Below, piece by piece: positions 12,635-24,200 of a stretch of 64,000 nt of DNA (the stretch's first letter is position 1; every line of letters begins with the position of its first letter). The notes beneath the pieces were generated by a model that was given only the letters and a program-made list of their open reading frames with translations, ran no database searches and was not told where the DNA came from. Position numbers and translations under genes: made by a program. The DNA is taken from assembly GCF_000801105.2 (NCBI RefSeq), contig NC_079512.1:27421848-27485847 (forward strand), given 5' to 3'. The DNA comes from Raphanus sativus. Lineage: Eukaryota > Streptophyta > Magnoliopsida > Brassicales > Brassicaceae.

Positions 12635-12863
12635 CTCCCTCCGTTTCATATTAAGTTTCGTTTTAGAGAATTTTTTTCGTTGCAAAATAAGTGTCGTTTT
12701 AGAGTTTCAATACAAAATTTATTAACTTTATTCTCCATTCTATTTTTCTATTGGTTGAATTGTATCGGTAATGATATTTTTATATTGAAAATATGCAAAA
12801 TTAAATACTTTCTTAATCCGTGTGCACAAGTTTAAAACGACACTTATAATGAAACAGAGGGAG
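12635..12863. mobile_element. Stowaway-type MITE
   Basis: The 229-bp element is bounded by TA dinucleotides (12633-12634 and 12864-12865). Its terminal inverted repeats start CTCCCTCCGTTTCATATTAAG and, on the other strand, CTCCCTCTGTTTCATTATAAG. A CTCCCTCCGT terminus with TA target duplication is the signature of Tc1/Mariner-derived Stowaway elements. Second inner copies of the repeat (AAGTGTCGTTTTAGAG and its complement) extend the stem. It is non-coding. Confidence 0.85.
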
Positions 12864-12865
12864 TA

Positions 12866-14051
12866 GTTGACGTTGCAGAGGGAAATTACTCTTTAAATAT
12901 TTATTTATGAATGTAATTGGACAAAGAGAATCTTGAAATAAACCACCAGGAATATAGAATTCAGTGCACTATTACTACTACTAATTACAAGTTTATATAA
13001 TTAGGTTGAAAGAGTCTTCGCTTGTGGAAGAAGAAAACCCGTTGTACATAATTTCTCCATATACTAAAACAAAGACACTACTACAAGAACACTGTTTCAA
13101 CCAAAAATAATATGCAATTGGATAGTTAGAGAATCATTTATTGTTTGTATATGGAGGCATTTATGCTATGCATATGTAGTTTTGGTTGTAACTATTGATA
13201 CTGCTTACTCAAAAACAACATGCTATGCATATGTACTTATTTCTCTTCAACAACATGCATTAACACAAACCACATGTCTTGTTCTCTTGATATGAATTTC
13301 GTAGTTTGATATGAGTGATTTTTTATGAATATTTATCTCTACGTCATTTACAAAATGAGCATCTTTGGCAGATTTGTTCTTATCTAGTACGAAGCCATCT
13401 CTTCATCTTATTCTCTCACTCTATCGCTCTATGTGACTTGATAAAACGTACAAGCAACTTTCACAGACCAGATCTACAAGAGACATTGATTCATAAAATG
13501 TACTAGTAACTAGTGAGAGTTGTATATATATTATTCACATAGAGTTTGTTGATTTTAAAAATGTTTTTTTTGTTCATTTTAAAGTTATATGAAAATACTA
13601 TTTTATAATGATTTAAAAATCTAGAGGATCATATACAACAGTTTGAAATTTTTGTTTTTCTAAGTTATATTGTTTAAAATTTAAATCTAAATAACACCAG
13701 ACTTTAAAATCATTAAAACCTAGATTTTTGAATAAAAATTTATGTTTGTCATTAAAAATCAGTAAATCAAAAACACTAAACTTTATCAGAATGTTAAAAT
13801 TCATTAACCAATAACAATAAATTTTATTTTTTAACATATCATTACAAATTTTAGTTACTTTCATAAGAAAAAGTCACACAACAAATAAATTTAGCAAAAA
13901 AAAAAATTATATATATGTTAGAAATAACTCACATGTCACTCTATTCCAGTTGTATATATCCAGCTGTGCTCCAATCATTCAAGAAAATAATTAGTAAATT
14001 AGTTTAATTTTGTCAACCTAGTATACGATCCTTTTATCTAGAAGTTAGCAG
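12866..14051. other. Intergenic, no gene seen
   Basis: AT-rich sequence with isolated short open frames but no recognisable product or RNA gene. Confidence 0.5.
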
Positions 14052-14060
14052 TTAAAACAA

Positions 14061-14949
14061 GTACAAGACTTGGGTTCACCCCCTATGGTGAACCTTTAAA
14101 TTCACCACTTTTCTAATAATCTATCAAAGTGCCAACTAGATCAATAATTAAAAAATATTAAATAACTTTTTGAAAAACCAAAATAATTAGAAAAATAAAT
14201 AGTGTCAATTTTAATAATGCTAATGTCACTATCTAATCCAAAAACTCAAACTCTATACCCTATATCCAAATTCTAAACCCTAAATTCTAAATTATAAACC
14301 CAAACTCTATACCCTAAACCCACTTAAACTCTAAACCCAAACCATAAATCATAAACTCAAAAACCTGAACTCTAAACCCAAATCTATACCCTAAACCCAA
14401 ATCCTAGACTCTAAACCCAAAACGTAAATACAAAACTCAAACCCTATACCCTAAATATTTGGATTAATATTGATGTTGTTCTTTTAAAATTTAAGGTTAA
14501 AAATTAAAGTTTTGATTTAGAATTCATGGTTTGGGTTACGGTCTAGGGTTTGGGTTTAAGGTCTACGGTTTGGGTTTAGGGTTTATGGTTTGGGTTTAGA
14601 GTCTAGGTTTTGGGTTTAGGGTTTAGGGTCTAGGGTTTGAGTTTAGGGTATAGTTTTGAATTTAAAGGTTAGATTTTTTGGTTTATGATTTATGGTTTGG
14701 GTTTAGGGTTTAAAATTTGGGTTTAGAGCATAGAATTTGGATTTATAATTTAAAATTTAAGGTTTAGAATTTGGATTTAGGGTATAGAGTTTGAGTTTAT
14801 GGATTAAATAGTGACATTTACATTATTCAATATAGCATTATTTATTTTTTAAATTATTTAATCATTAATCTAGTTGGCAGTTTAATTGATTATTAGGGAG
14901 GTGGAGAATTTAAAGATTCACCATAGTGGGTGAACCCAAAGTCTTGTAC
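14061..14949. mobile_element. Mutator-type foldback element with telomere-like arms
   Basis: The 889-bp element is flanked by the perfect 9-bp direct repeat TTAAAACAA (14052-14060 and 14950-14958), as expected for Mutator-like transposition. The terminal inverted repeats begin GTACAAGACTTGGGTTCACC and extend over about 100 bp with few mismatches. Inside, the left arm is a degenerate CCCTAAA-like repeat (about 14240-14460) and the right arm its complement (about 14510-14790), so nearly the whole element can fold on itself. No transposase is present. Confidence 0.85.
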
Positions 14950-14958
14950 TTAAAACAA

Positions 14959-15521
14959 AACTTGAATTATTCCTTAACACTAAAATAAAGTTTAAGAATG
15001 TAATATTGTAAAAAGAATCTAAGCCAGTAACACAACATCAGCATTCAGCATTATTCTTATTTTTTGGTATAAATTTTGACGCCACGTAAGCAAATTAGTT
15101 AAAGTAGCTTCAATACATCTCTCCTTCAACTTTCAATTACTTTTCCTCTACACTCCACCACCACTATCTTCTTCTCTGTAACCTAAACCTCTCCCTCTCT
15201 CCATATTCGTTAATCCACGATTTATGAGGAGAAAGCATAAAATTAATCACTAAAACTGAGAATAAAAATAATAATACTAATATTTTGTGAATCGTCAATG
15301 GTGGTGTGCCTTTTGTTTAGTAGTGCATTCATTCTTCATCCCGAGAAAAAACAGAGACATCTTTCACCGAAACGGAATCCTTTACAAAAACCAGACAGCG
15401 AAAGCGACAAAGCATCCGTGACCTCCTCCTTCCTCGATTCTCTTACATTATTTTTTTTTTGTTTTTTTTTTGTTTTTGTTTTGTGACACACATTGCTTAA
15501 TCCTTGGAAAGTCTTTTGCTT
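14959..15521. other. Upstream region of the GH127 gene
   Basis: AT-rich spacer grading into a CT-rich zone (15110-15200) and T-rich tracts (15450-15480). No separate gene is seen. Confidence 0.45.
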
Positions 15522-15529
15522 TATAAATA
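15522..15529 (+). promoter_or_regulatory. TATA box of the GH127 gene
   Basis: TATAAATA sits about 170 bp before the ATG at 15695, followed by a CT-rich stretch typical of plant transcription start zones. Confidence 0.55.
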
Positions 15530-15694
15530 CCCACATCTCATTTACTCTTTCTCTTCCCAACGATTCTTCTCTAACTGTTTTGTGGCTTTTCAATCTCTTC
15601 TTTGAATCTAAAAGATCTGGGTTTTGAATTTTGATCATTAAAAATCTTTCCTTTCTCTCAAACACTTTTTGGTTCTGTTAAGACAGAAACAGAG

Positions 15695-18600
15695 ATGAAG
15701 TCTGGTCTCATCGTAACGATTGCGTTACTACTACTACTACTACTACACACAACTATTCTTGCGAAAGAGTGTACAAACACTCCTTCTCAGCTCTCATCAC
15801 ACACTTTCCGCGACGAGCTTCTCCGATCAAACAACGAATCTCTCAAAACAGAGATGTTCTCTCATTACCATCTCACGCCGACGGACGACTCAGCTTGGTC
15901 TAGTTTGCTGCCTAGGAAGATGCTGAGAGAAGAGGAAGACGAGTACGGTTGGACTCTCATGTACAGGAAGATCAAGAACTCGGATAGCAACGCCTCCGGT
16001 AGCTTTCTGAAGGACGTTTCTTTGCACGACGTTAGGCTTGACCCGGACACTTTCCACTGGAGAGCTCAGCAGACGAATCTCGAGTATCTGTTGATGTTGG
16101 ATGTTGATGGTTTGACTTGGAGTTTCCGTAAAGCTGCTGGTCTTGTTGCTCCTGGTGATCCTTATGGAGGTTGGGAGAGACCAGACAGTGAACTCCGTGG
16201 ACATTTTGTTGGTATATACCTGTTTCTTTTCTCCAATTCACATTCAGTTTCTTGATTCATGTTTTTGATATAGTATGCAAGTCAAATAGGTTTAGAGATT
16301 CTGATGTTTGGTATTAGCAATGTTCATGAAACTCTAGGCGGTCTTTAGGCGATTATTGGTTAAGCGGGCGCCTAGATAGATTTTTTGAACCTAGTGGGAC
16401 ATCTAGGCGCAGTTTAGACCGACTTTTAGAACACAGAATGCATAGACTCTTTTAAAGATTCTCTCACCATAAACATTGCATAGACCATTAAAAGGATCTG
16501 AATGTTTGTTTTTGAAGGTCACTATTTGAGTGCAACAGCATACATGTGGGCAAGTACTCATAACGATACTCTCAAGGAGAAGATGACTGCTCTTGTCTCA
16601 GCTTTATCTGCTTGCCAGGAGAAGGTTGGCACAGGGTATCTCTCTGCTTTCCCTTCCAGTTTTTTCGACCGCTTTGAAGCTATAAAGCCTGTCTGGGCTC
16701 CATACTACACCATCCACAAGGTCAATGAATACTCATACTCTTCTGATGTTTTATATAAAAAAGGTTTCTAACTTTATACATCTAAATCTTGTCAGATTTT
16801 AGCCGGCTTGGTGGATCAGTACAAGTTGGCTGGGAACAGCCAAGCTCTGAAAATGGCAACATGGATGGCTGATTACTTCTACGTCCGTGTACGTAATGTG
16901 ATAAAGCTGTACAGCGTTGAAAGACATTGGCAATCGCTTAACGAGGAGACTGGTGGCATGAATGATGTTCTCTATCAGATATACAGCATCACTGTGAGTT
17001 AAAAAAAAAAAGTCTTATATCAGACTCCTCCTTAGGTTTCTTTGTAGCTTTGTGTTCATACCATTAGTTTTATTGGACTCTTGCAGGGAGATTCCAAGTA
17101 TTTGTTGCTTGCACACCTCTTTGACAAGCCTTGCTTTCTTGGAGTGCTTGCAATTCAGGCTGATGATATAAGTGGATTCCACTCTAACACACATATTCCC
17201 ATTGTGGTTGGCTCCCAACTCCGGTATGAAATCACTGGTGATCCACTCCATAAGGTATTGAAGCATAATCTTGAAAAGTGTTAAAGAAAACATTTGTTTT
17301 CTCTTGATTCTGAAATCTTCATTTCCAGGAAATCTCAATGTTCTTTATGGATATTGTCAATGCTTCTCACAGCTATGCAACCGGAGGAACATCAGTTAGT
17401 GAGTTCTGGTAATACTACTACTAACATCACCTGACTTTTAGTGTTTGTTTACCTTGGTTTCAAACCCTAAACCATGATCTGAAAAATGTTTTAACATTAG
17501 GCACGATCCTAAGAGAATGGCGACTGCGCTGCAGACTGAAAACGAGGAATCATGCACTACTTATAACATGCTCAAGGTAAGCATTTTAAGTTCTGTTTTG
17601 TTCTCTTTTTATTTAGCTCAAGGTTTACATATTAACAACTTGTACAATTTTCCAGGTGTCTAGGAATCTGTTTAGGTGGACAAAAGAAGTTAGCTATGCT
17701 GACTATTACGAGCGTGCTTTGACAAACGGTGTGCTTGGGATTCAAAGAGGAACCGAGCCTGGACGGATGATCTACATGCTTCCGTTGGGTAAAGGTGTTT
17801 CTAAAGCCGTGACTTATCACGGTTGGGGAACACCTTATGATGCCTTTTGGTGTTGCTATGGCACTGGTAACAAACTCTTAACTACAACCATTTTGTTTTG
17901 CTATAACAGATTAGATTTTGAGGGCTTTTGTTTTGGTTTCTGTGTTAACAGGAATTGAATCTTTCTCAAAACTGGGAGATTCTATATATTTTCAAGAAGA
18001 TGGGGACTCTCCAGCTCTTTATGTCACACAATATATATCAAGCACACTTGATTGGAAGTCTTCTGGTGTGTCGCTATCTCAGACAGTTAAACCGGTTGTG
18101 TCATGGGATCCGTACATGCGTGTGACATTCACTTTCTCTTCTTCCAAAGGGGTAAGTAAGCTTTTGGCAGAAACCAGATGCAATGTAAATAGAGAGTCTG
18201 ATGGATCCTTTTTTCTTGCAGGGAGTGGGGAAGGAGTCCACTTTGAATCTAAGGATTCCTGTTTGGACAAACTCTGAAAGTGCTAAAGTATCTTTGAATG
18301 GACAATCCTTGAAAGTACCAGCTTCAGGTAATTTGAGCATTCTGTATTGTTGGTCAGGCGGCAAATAGGAACTAAACGAAATGAGCTTTGCAGTACTACT
18401 TTTTATAGAAATCGGTCTACGCATTCAAAAATCAGTTTAGACATCAGCCTAATCAATAATAGGTCATATAAAGCGCCTAGCAATTTCTTGAACATTGATT
18501 GTAACTTTAGGTTTCTAGATTTTAAGAACAGAACCAGCTCTAGGTGTCCTTTTTTGCTGCAATAGCCTCTAGAATGTGTAAATGAGAATCATCTCGGACC

Positions 18601-19593
18601 TGTCTTCTGCTTTGCAGGTAACTTTCTGTCCATCAAACAGAACTGGAAATCAGGAGATCAAGTAACCATGGAGCTACCGTTAAGTATCAGAACAGAAGCT
18701 ATAAAAGGTATAGCCACTGTTCTGAATCTTCACTACAATGTGTTGAATCAGCTATTCCTATGTAGAGTTGGCTAAGTCAAATCGTTTAACCTGATCCTGT
18801 TCGTAGTGTATAAAAGTTGTGTACAACTCTGTTCTGACAAAAACTGATTTTATCAGATGATCGGCCGGAGTACGCATCTCTCCAGGCCATACTCTATGGC
18901 CCTTACTTGTTAGCTGGACTCACGAGCAGGGACTGGAGCACCACAACTCAAGCTAAAGATGGGATATGGATAAGCTCTATCCCTGAAACACACAACACTC
19001 ACCTCGTCACACTCTCACAACAGTCTGGAAACACATCTTACGTGTTGTCAAATAACAACCAAACCATCACCATGGAAGTATCGCCAGCGCCAGGGACGCA
19101 AGCCGCCGTTGCATCAACTTTCAGGCTCGTGGCTGCTGATTCTAAAGCAAGGATATCATCATTAGGTCCAGAGGAGCTAATTGGAAGCCTAGTCATGATC
19201 GAACCGTTTGATTTCCCTGGAATGCTTGTGACGGATGCAACTGATAGCTCCCTTGCGGTTCAAGGTTCTTCTTCTACTGACAAAGAAACCTCGAGGTTTC
19301 GTTTAGTAGCTGGAGTTGATGGGAAGCAGGGGAGTGTTTCTTTGATGCTAGAGAGCAAGAAGGGTTGTTATGTGTGCAGCGATCAAACACTAAAGCCGGG
19401 GATGAAACTGAAGCTCACATGTGATTCTGATGAGAAGTTTAAAGAGGCAGCAAGCTTTAGCTTAAGGAAAGGAATGAGTGAATACAATCCGATGAGCTTC
19501 GTGATGAACGGAGCACAGAGGAACTTTGTGTTATCGCCATTGTTCAGCTTAAGAGATGAAACATACAATGTGTACTTCAGTTTACAAACTTGA
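15695..19593 (+). CDS. GH127-family beta-L-arabinofuranosidase-like protein (DUF1680)
   Basis: Ortholog of the Arabidopsis At5g12950/At5g12960 pair; only one copy is present here. Eleven exons join in frame to 861 residues: 15695-16211, 16518-16720, 16796-16993, 17087-17254, 17329-17408, 17501-17576, 17656-17866, 17952-18151, 18222-18327, 18618-18707, 18857-19593. An N-terminal signal peptide (Leu-rich, about residues 5-20) predicts secretion. The bacterial GH127 zinc and catalytic residues have clear counterparts: Glu405 and Cys407 in NEESC, and the Cys480-Cys481 pair in FWCCYGT. The family removes arabinofuranose from hydroxyproline-rich glycoproteins; a cell-wall glycoprotein substrate is inferred here. 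A C-terminal beta-rich ricin/AbfB-like region occupies the last exon. Introns 1 and 9 carry a dispersed CTAGGCG-type repeat. The whole length agrees with the family and no damage is seen. Confidence 0.93.
16316..16450. repeat. Dispersed GCCTAG-type repeat fragment in GH127 intron 1
   Basis: Contains CTAGGCGGTCTTTAGGCG, GCGCCTAGAT and the tail GACTTTTAGAACAC. Related pieces occur in intron 9 of the same gene (18350-18500) and in the intron of the Ole e 1-like gene (60250-60350). It looks like a fragment of a dispersed Brassicaceae repeat; its class is not determined. Confidence 0.4.
18350..18500. repeat. Dispersed GCCTAG-type repeat fragment in GH127 intron 9
   Basis: Shares the modules CAGGCGGC, AATCGGTCTACGC, CAGTTTAGACATC and GCGCCTAGCA with the fragment in intron 1, in diverged form. 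It is non-coding and sits wholly inside the intron, so splicing signals are unaffected. Confidence 0.35.
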
Positions 19594-20064
19594 AGGAAGA
19601 TAATACTTAAGAAAAAAGCTTCTAAAAATAAGATAAGTGTTATGAAAATAGCTGTAAGGGCTGTGTTTAGATGTTTAGTCTGTTAGGTGGTTTGTCTTAT
19701 GCAATTTAATCTACAAATGTATGTTGCAAGTTACAATAAATATATATAGGCAAAATGTTTCTTTTGCAATTTGGCATGACAATTTATTTAACATTTTATT
19801 TTATGGTTCATCATTCTGAAAAAAATATAGCAGACTAAAATTGTAAAACTGTTTTTTTTTTTCCACAATGTTTTATCAGAAGATGACAAAAAAGTTTCAT
19901 ACGTTATTCAGTTGGGATGATATACACTCACAAAGTAAATCATTATTTAAGAAAACCTGAAATTAAATTTAACATTCGGATAAACAAAACCCAAAACTGG
20001 AGTATGCAAAACGTGTTACAAAATCAACAAGTGAAGTGTAGGAAACAGCAGCAGATGTAAAAGT

Positions 20065-20547
20065 CTATGGAGAAGTAAAGGGAATGTGGTTATGATGGAG
20101 AGGGTCGGATCCAGTGGGAACTTGTCTCTCTTCAACTTCATTAGCTGCTCCAACATCAATCTCCTTCTCCTGTTTTGTCCAAAACTTTGATTCAGTGACA
20201 TTTTTCATTCATCAAAATAGAAAAGAAATTACAAACGAAATATCAAATACAAATCTAGTGGAATAATCAGAAGAATAATAGCAGAAATGTTTTACCTTTT
20301 TCATGGCGTTCATGACTTCTGTTTCCCCTAACCAAAAGAACGCTAGAAACAAAAAAAAAGAAGAGAAACATAGAGAGGAGTCATGCATAGGAACCCAAGG
20401 ATTGAGAAGTGATGAAAACAAGATTCTTAAGAGAGACTTACATTTTGTAGAAGAAGAGTGAGCATGTGAGCACGTAAGAAGGACGATGGAGAAGAAGAAG
20501 AAGATTGTGATAAGGACTCTTCCTCCTTTGTATCTCATCGCCGCCAT
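20065..20547 (-). CDS. CLE40: CLE40 signalling peptide precursor
   Basis: Three small exons on the minus strand (20442-20547, 20296-20342, 20065-20169) join in frame to an 85-residue prepropeptide. The start at 20547 gives MAAMRYKGG and a strongly hydrophobic signal peptide, followed by HSSSTK and the FFWLGET segment characteristic of CLE40. The CLE domain is encoded in the last exon: RQVPTGSDPLHH, followed by a short tail (NHIPFTSP) as in Arabidopsis CLE40, which is unusual in extending past the CLE motif. In Arabidopsis the processed dodecapeptide acts with ACR4 and CLV1-class receptors to restrain WOX5 and root distal stem cells. The same role is inferred. It lies divergent from nothing and just 3' of CALS3, as in Arabidopsis (At5g12990/At5g13000). 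Confidence 0.93.
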
Positions 20548-21240
20548 TTTCAAAACCTCCCCTTTGTTGAAGAAGGGAGTGACGAGTGAGTGAGCGTGTC
20601 AGGAGGTGTCGTGAGATTAACAAAAGGTTAAAGTTCCGGTTTTGCCCTAGTCATAATGTGGAGCGGATGGGCAAATCCGTCATTTAACTATTTTAACTTG
20701 TTATCCGTCACTTTAACCTGTACGGGCGATGATTACCGTTTACAGACTGGAACGAGTCAGACAAAATATCATTCTCGTACAAAAATGTCGTGGAGGTGGT
20801 GTGTTAGGCGCCACGTTGCTGCTTATTTGTAACTTAGTGGAGCTAGTGGGCTTTCGTGTTGGCCCATTTACGAGACAAAGTCGGGCTTCTTTTGATAACA
20901 ATTACTAATTAAGAGAGCCCATTTTAAAGAGTTGAACAAAAACATCTCATCAATACTTCAATTTGCTCTACTTAAAAACCTCAAAGACATGGTTGCAAAA
21001 AGCTTTAATATCATGGATGAAAGTTTTAAAAAAAATGGATGGTTAAAAGTTTTAAAACTAATGTCGCATCCATATGTTTCTACATTGGCGATAAGAAAAT
21101 TAAAATAATTTAAAACTAATGTCACATCCATATGATTCATGCTACTTACTTGTACCAACAACAAAATCAACGGCTAAAAGACTACACAAGACATCACTTG
21201 CACTACAGCCAAGTGGATGAGAAGTGATGATGATGATGAT
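20548..21240. other. CLE40 5' flank and CALS3 3' flank
   Basis: Holds the CLE40 promoter side and the CALS3 3' untranslated side. A short direct repeat around TTTAAAACTAATGTCGCATCC recurs at about 21050 and 21110. No extra gene is seen. Confidence 0.45.
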
Positions 21241-24200
21241 TCACTCCTTGTTTCGAGAAGAACGGTCCTTCCTATGTCCTCCAAGGATACGAGAGATCTG
21301 AAGACCTCTACTGAAAGCTTGATTGAAAAGCATACGCGTTTGGAACTCCGACACAAACGGAAACCAAGCCAAGAACGCCACCGGCGTGAACAGCAGCAGT
21401 CCCATTACTATCTCGTATCCACGAGCCAATGTCCTCACTGATCCCCAGAACCCTGCTCTATGCACCACTGGCTTACACGCTTGCGCAATCTGCAAAACAC
21501 ACACAACACACCAAAACTGTTTCATTTCGTCCCATAACAAGACCCCACAACTATAATGTTTTTTCTTTTTCTTTTTACTTACCAAGAGCATGCCCCAGCC
21601 TGTAGGCATGAATGCAAGGATGCACACGATTATGTCTTGGATCGTCATGTGAGCAAGTGTGATCAGTATCACAATGATTGCGATAAATGTCAAGAATATT
21701 AGCCCCTTTATCAACCGGAACATCAGCTGGAAACTCGCACTGAACTTCCTCCTCCCAACCGAAACAGTCTGTGAGACAAACAAACACAAACAGAAAGAAT
21801 ATTAATGTATCAAGCAAACCCCCACCTTCATCACAAATAGTAACAAAAAAAACATTAACTACCAAGAGAATGATGATATAAACCCACCTTCATCACAAAT
21901 AGTATCAAGAAAATCACCAGCCACGATATTCCGTAAACCTGAGTTAAGAAGTGATTGAATCATGTATAGTCAACATAAAGAGCTTTTAGAAGAAAGCTGA
22001 AATACTGGAAAACCTTTTTTTTGGTTACATACCAGAAAGTTTTTAGTTTCCTTTGTAATCGTGAGATGATAAACAAGCCCGTACTGATAGATAAAGAACC
22101 GCAGAGACAACAGAATCTCAACAACTATGCCACGCTTTCCGGAATGTCTGAGATGTTCCTGCTCTTCTTCCCACCACGACTCCCAACTCTTCTCAGCCGG
22201 GACACCGATACCACCGATGTTGTTTATCCATTTGTTCCAATCAGTCCAGTCATCAACAATCTTCTGCCACTCGAAACCAGATGGATTGAAGAGGAAGGGA
22301 GCAAAAAGCCAAGTCCCGACCATGAACCACATCGATATGGTGATCAAAAGATACGCAACCACGCCTCTGTAAGCACTTCCGAAAATCTGATACACAACTA
22401 GTAGCAGCATCATCTCAAGCCCCTTTACGAAATGGCTCCGGGAGTAGAGTCTGTAGTTATCAGCGAATTTCGCATGGAAGACGACGAACCCTCTGCCTGT
22501 GGACCTGTACTTGGCGCCGCCGTGAAGCAAGGTTCTTCCGTAGTAGTGAGTCTTTGTCCCGAGAGAGAATGTAAAGAACACTGGCGCTAACTGAAGCTGC
22601 ATCAGCACAAACTCACTCAAGGCAGTCCTGAAACCCCTCTCTAATCCAATTTCCATCAGCATAGGTAAAGCCATCAAGAATCCAATCTGAACAAAGGACT
22701 GTGAAGCGAGAGCGATTTGCAGAGGTGTGTTGTCTCGGATGCCTTTCTGTGTACTTAGTCCTTGCTCGAGCCCACTCAAAACAAGATAGAGACGTCCGTA
22801 GAGGAAGATATAGACAGTGAGAACCGTAATCTGTGAAAACAGTAGAAATTTTTTAAATCAGATCCTAACTGTTCTTTGTGTGATACTTAGTTTAACCGAA
22901 ACATTACCAGAGTGCTGAAGTAAAAGCCGACTGTTGTGAAGTAACACGACATCATACGGAAAAAGTCAAAACGGTGTCCAAGCCTGTAAATGTCCCGACT
23001 TAATGTCTGCTCTCCGTTGCCGTTAGCAATCTTGGCCTCAAACATAGAGATCTGATTTAGACCAACATCTCTTCCTTTACCTACTTGGATGTACTCATGA
23101 TGGGTAACGTTTCCTTCACGAAGGGTAGAATTGAATCCTGCTCAACACACAACAACCAGCAATCAAATCAGCAAGGACACTACTTAAGACCCAAAGGAAG
23201 AGAAAAAAAAAGAAAAAATAGTAATTCACAAGAATAGAATATACCTGCAAATATATCTTCACTGAGGTTGATTACCTTGGATGCTTTGCTAACACCACCT
23301 CTTGTTAGATGAAACAGTCTATCGAATACATCTGGATGACCATAATGGAAACGCACTCTATATAGAAGCAAAAAGAAAAAAAAAACAACATTTTGATTTA
23401 GGAAGGGGGAAACAAGAAAACTCATGTCCAATAATCACACTACGGTTGATCTTAGTAAAGCACACTTACCTCAAAGGGTTTGCCAGTAATCGCTGACCAA
23501 TAGTAACAAAACTAGTCTCTTGATTTGACATGAACCAAGCAAGGGAGGAAACGCTGCAACGTAAGTGTTAACATCATTTGTAAGTGTTAACATCATTTGT
23601 TCTTAGAGACAACCAAATTTAATTGAGGTCAAGAGAACTAAATTCCTAAAAAATAAATGGAAATGCAAAAGTACTCACGATCCAGTAAATATATGTTCCC
23701 TAAGTCCAAGAATGGATGGATGCCTCACACCGTCATGCTTTGTAAGAAATTCTTGAAGCAAATTCCTCATCTTTAACGCTTCCTCCATGTAATTATCCTG
23801 AATAGAACGGCATCAAGGGAAACTTTATATCAACATGAAGCGTCGAGATAACTATATGGCAGACCAAAATGAACAAATGCATACCTGATTCATATCGATT
23901 GTCTGTAAACCTTCTCCACGAGAAAAAATAATAGCATGGTTTTGGTTTTCTGGCTTTCCTTCTCCAAGAATAGCAGGTCCAGGAAGCTTGATCCTATAGA
24001 TAACCTACAAGGCATAGATATTTAATACAAACATCGACGTAAGTATAAAGACAAACCAAGAAGTAAATCTATCGTCAGACAGCATAATATAAGTACAAAA
24101 GTTGCACAGTCTACAACTTGGGATAGATACATGTTGGACTGCTTTTGCATTACCTGGTCCAGATTCTGTGCTAGGCTGGAATGATCAGTTGACTTAGGCA

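Noticed and set aside
13613..13864. Open frame of 83 codons on the minus strand
   Set aside because: Asn/Lys/Phe/Leu composition as expected from random AT-rich DNA; no domain or splice context.
14240..14790. Interstitial telomere array
   Set aside because: The CCCTAAA-like units are degenerate, inverted in two arms and enclosed by transposon ends with a 9-bp duplication, so this is element sequence and not a fused chromosome end.
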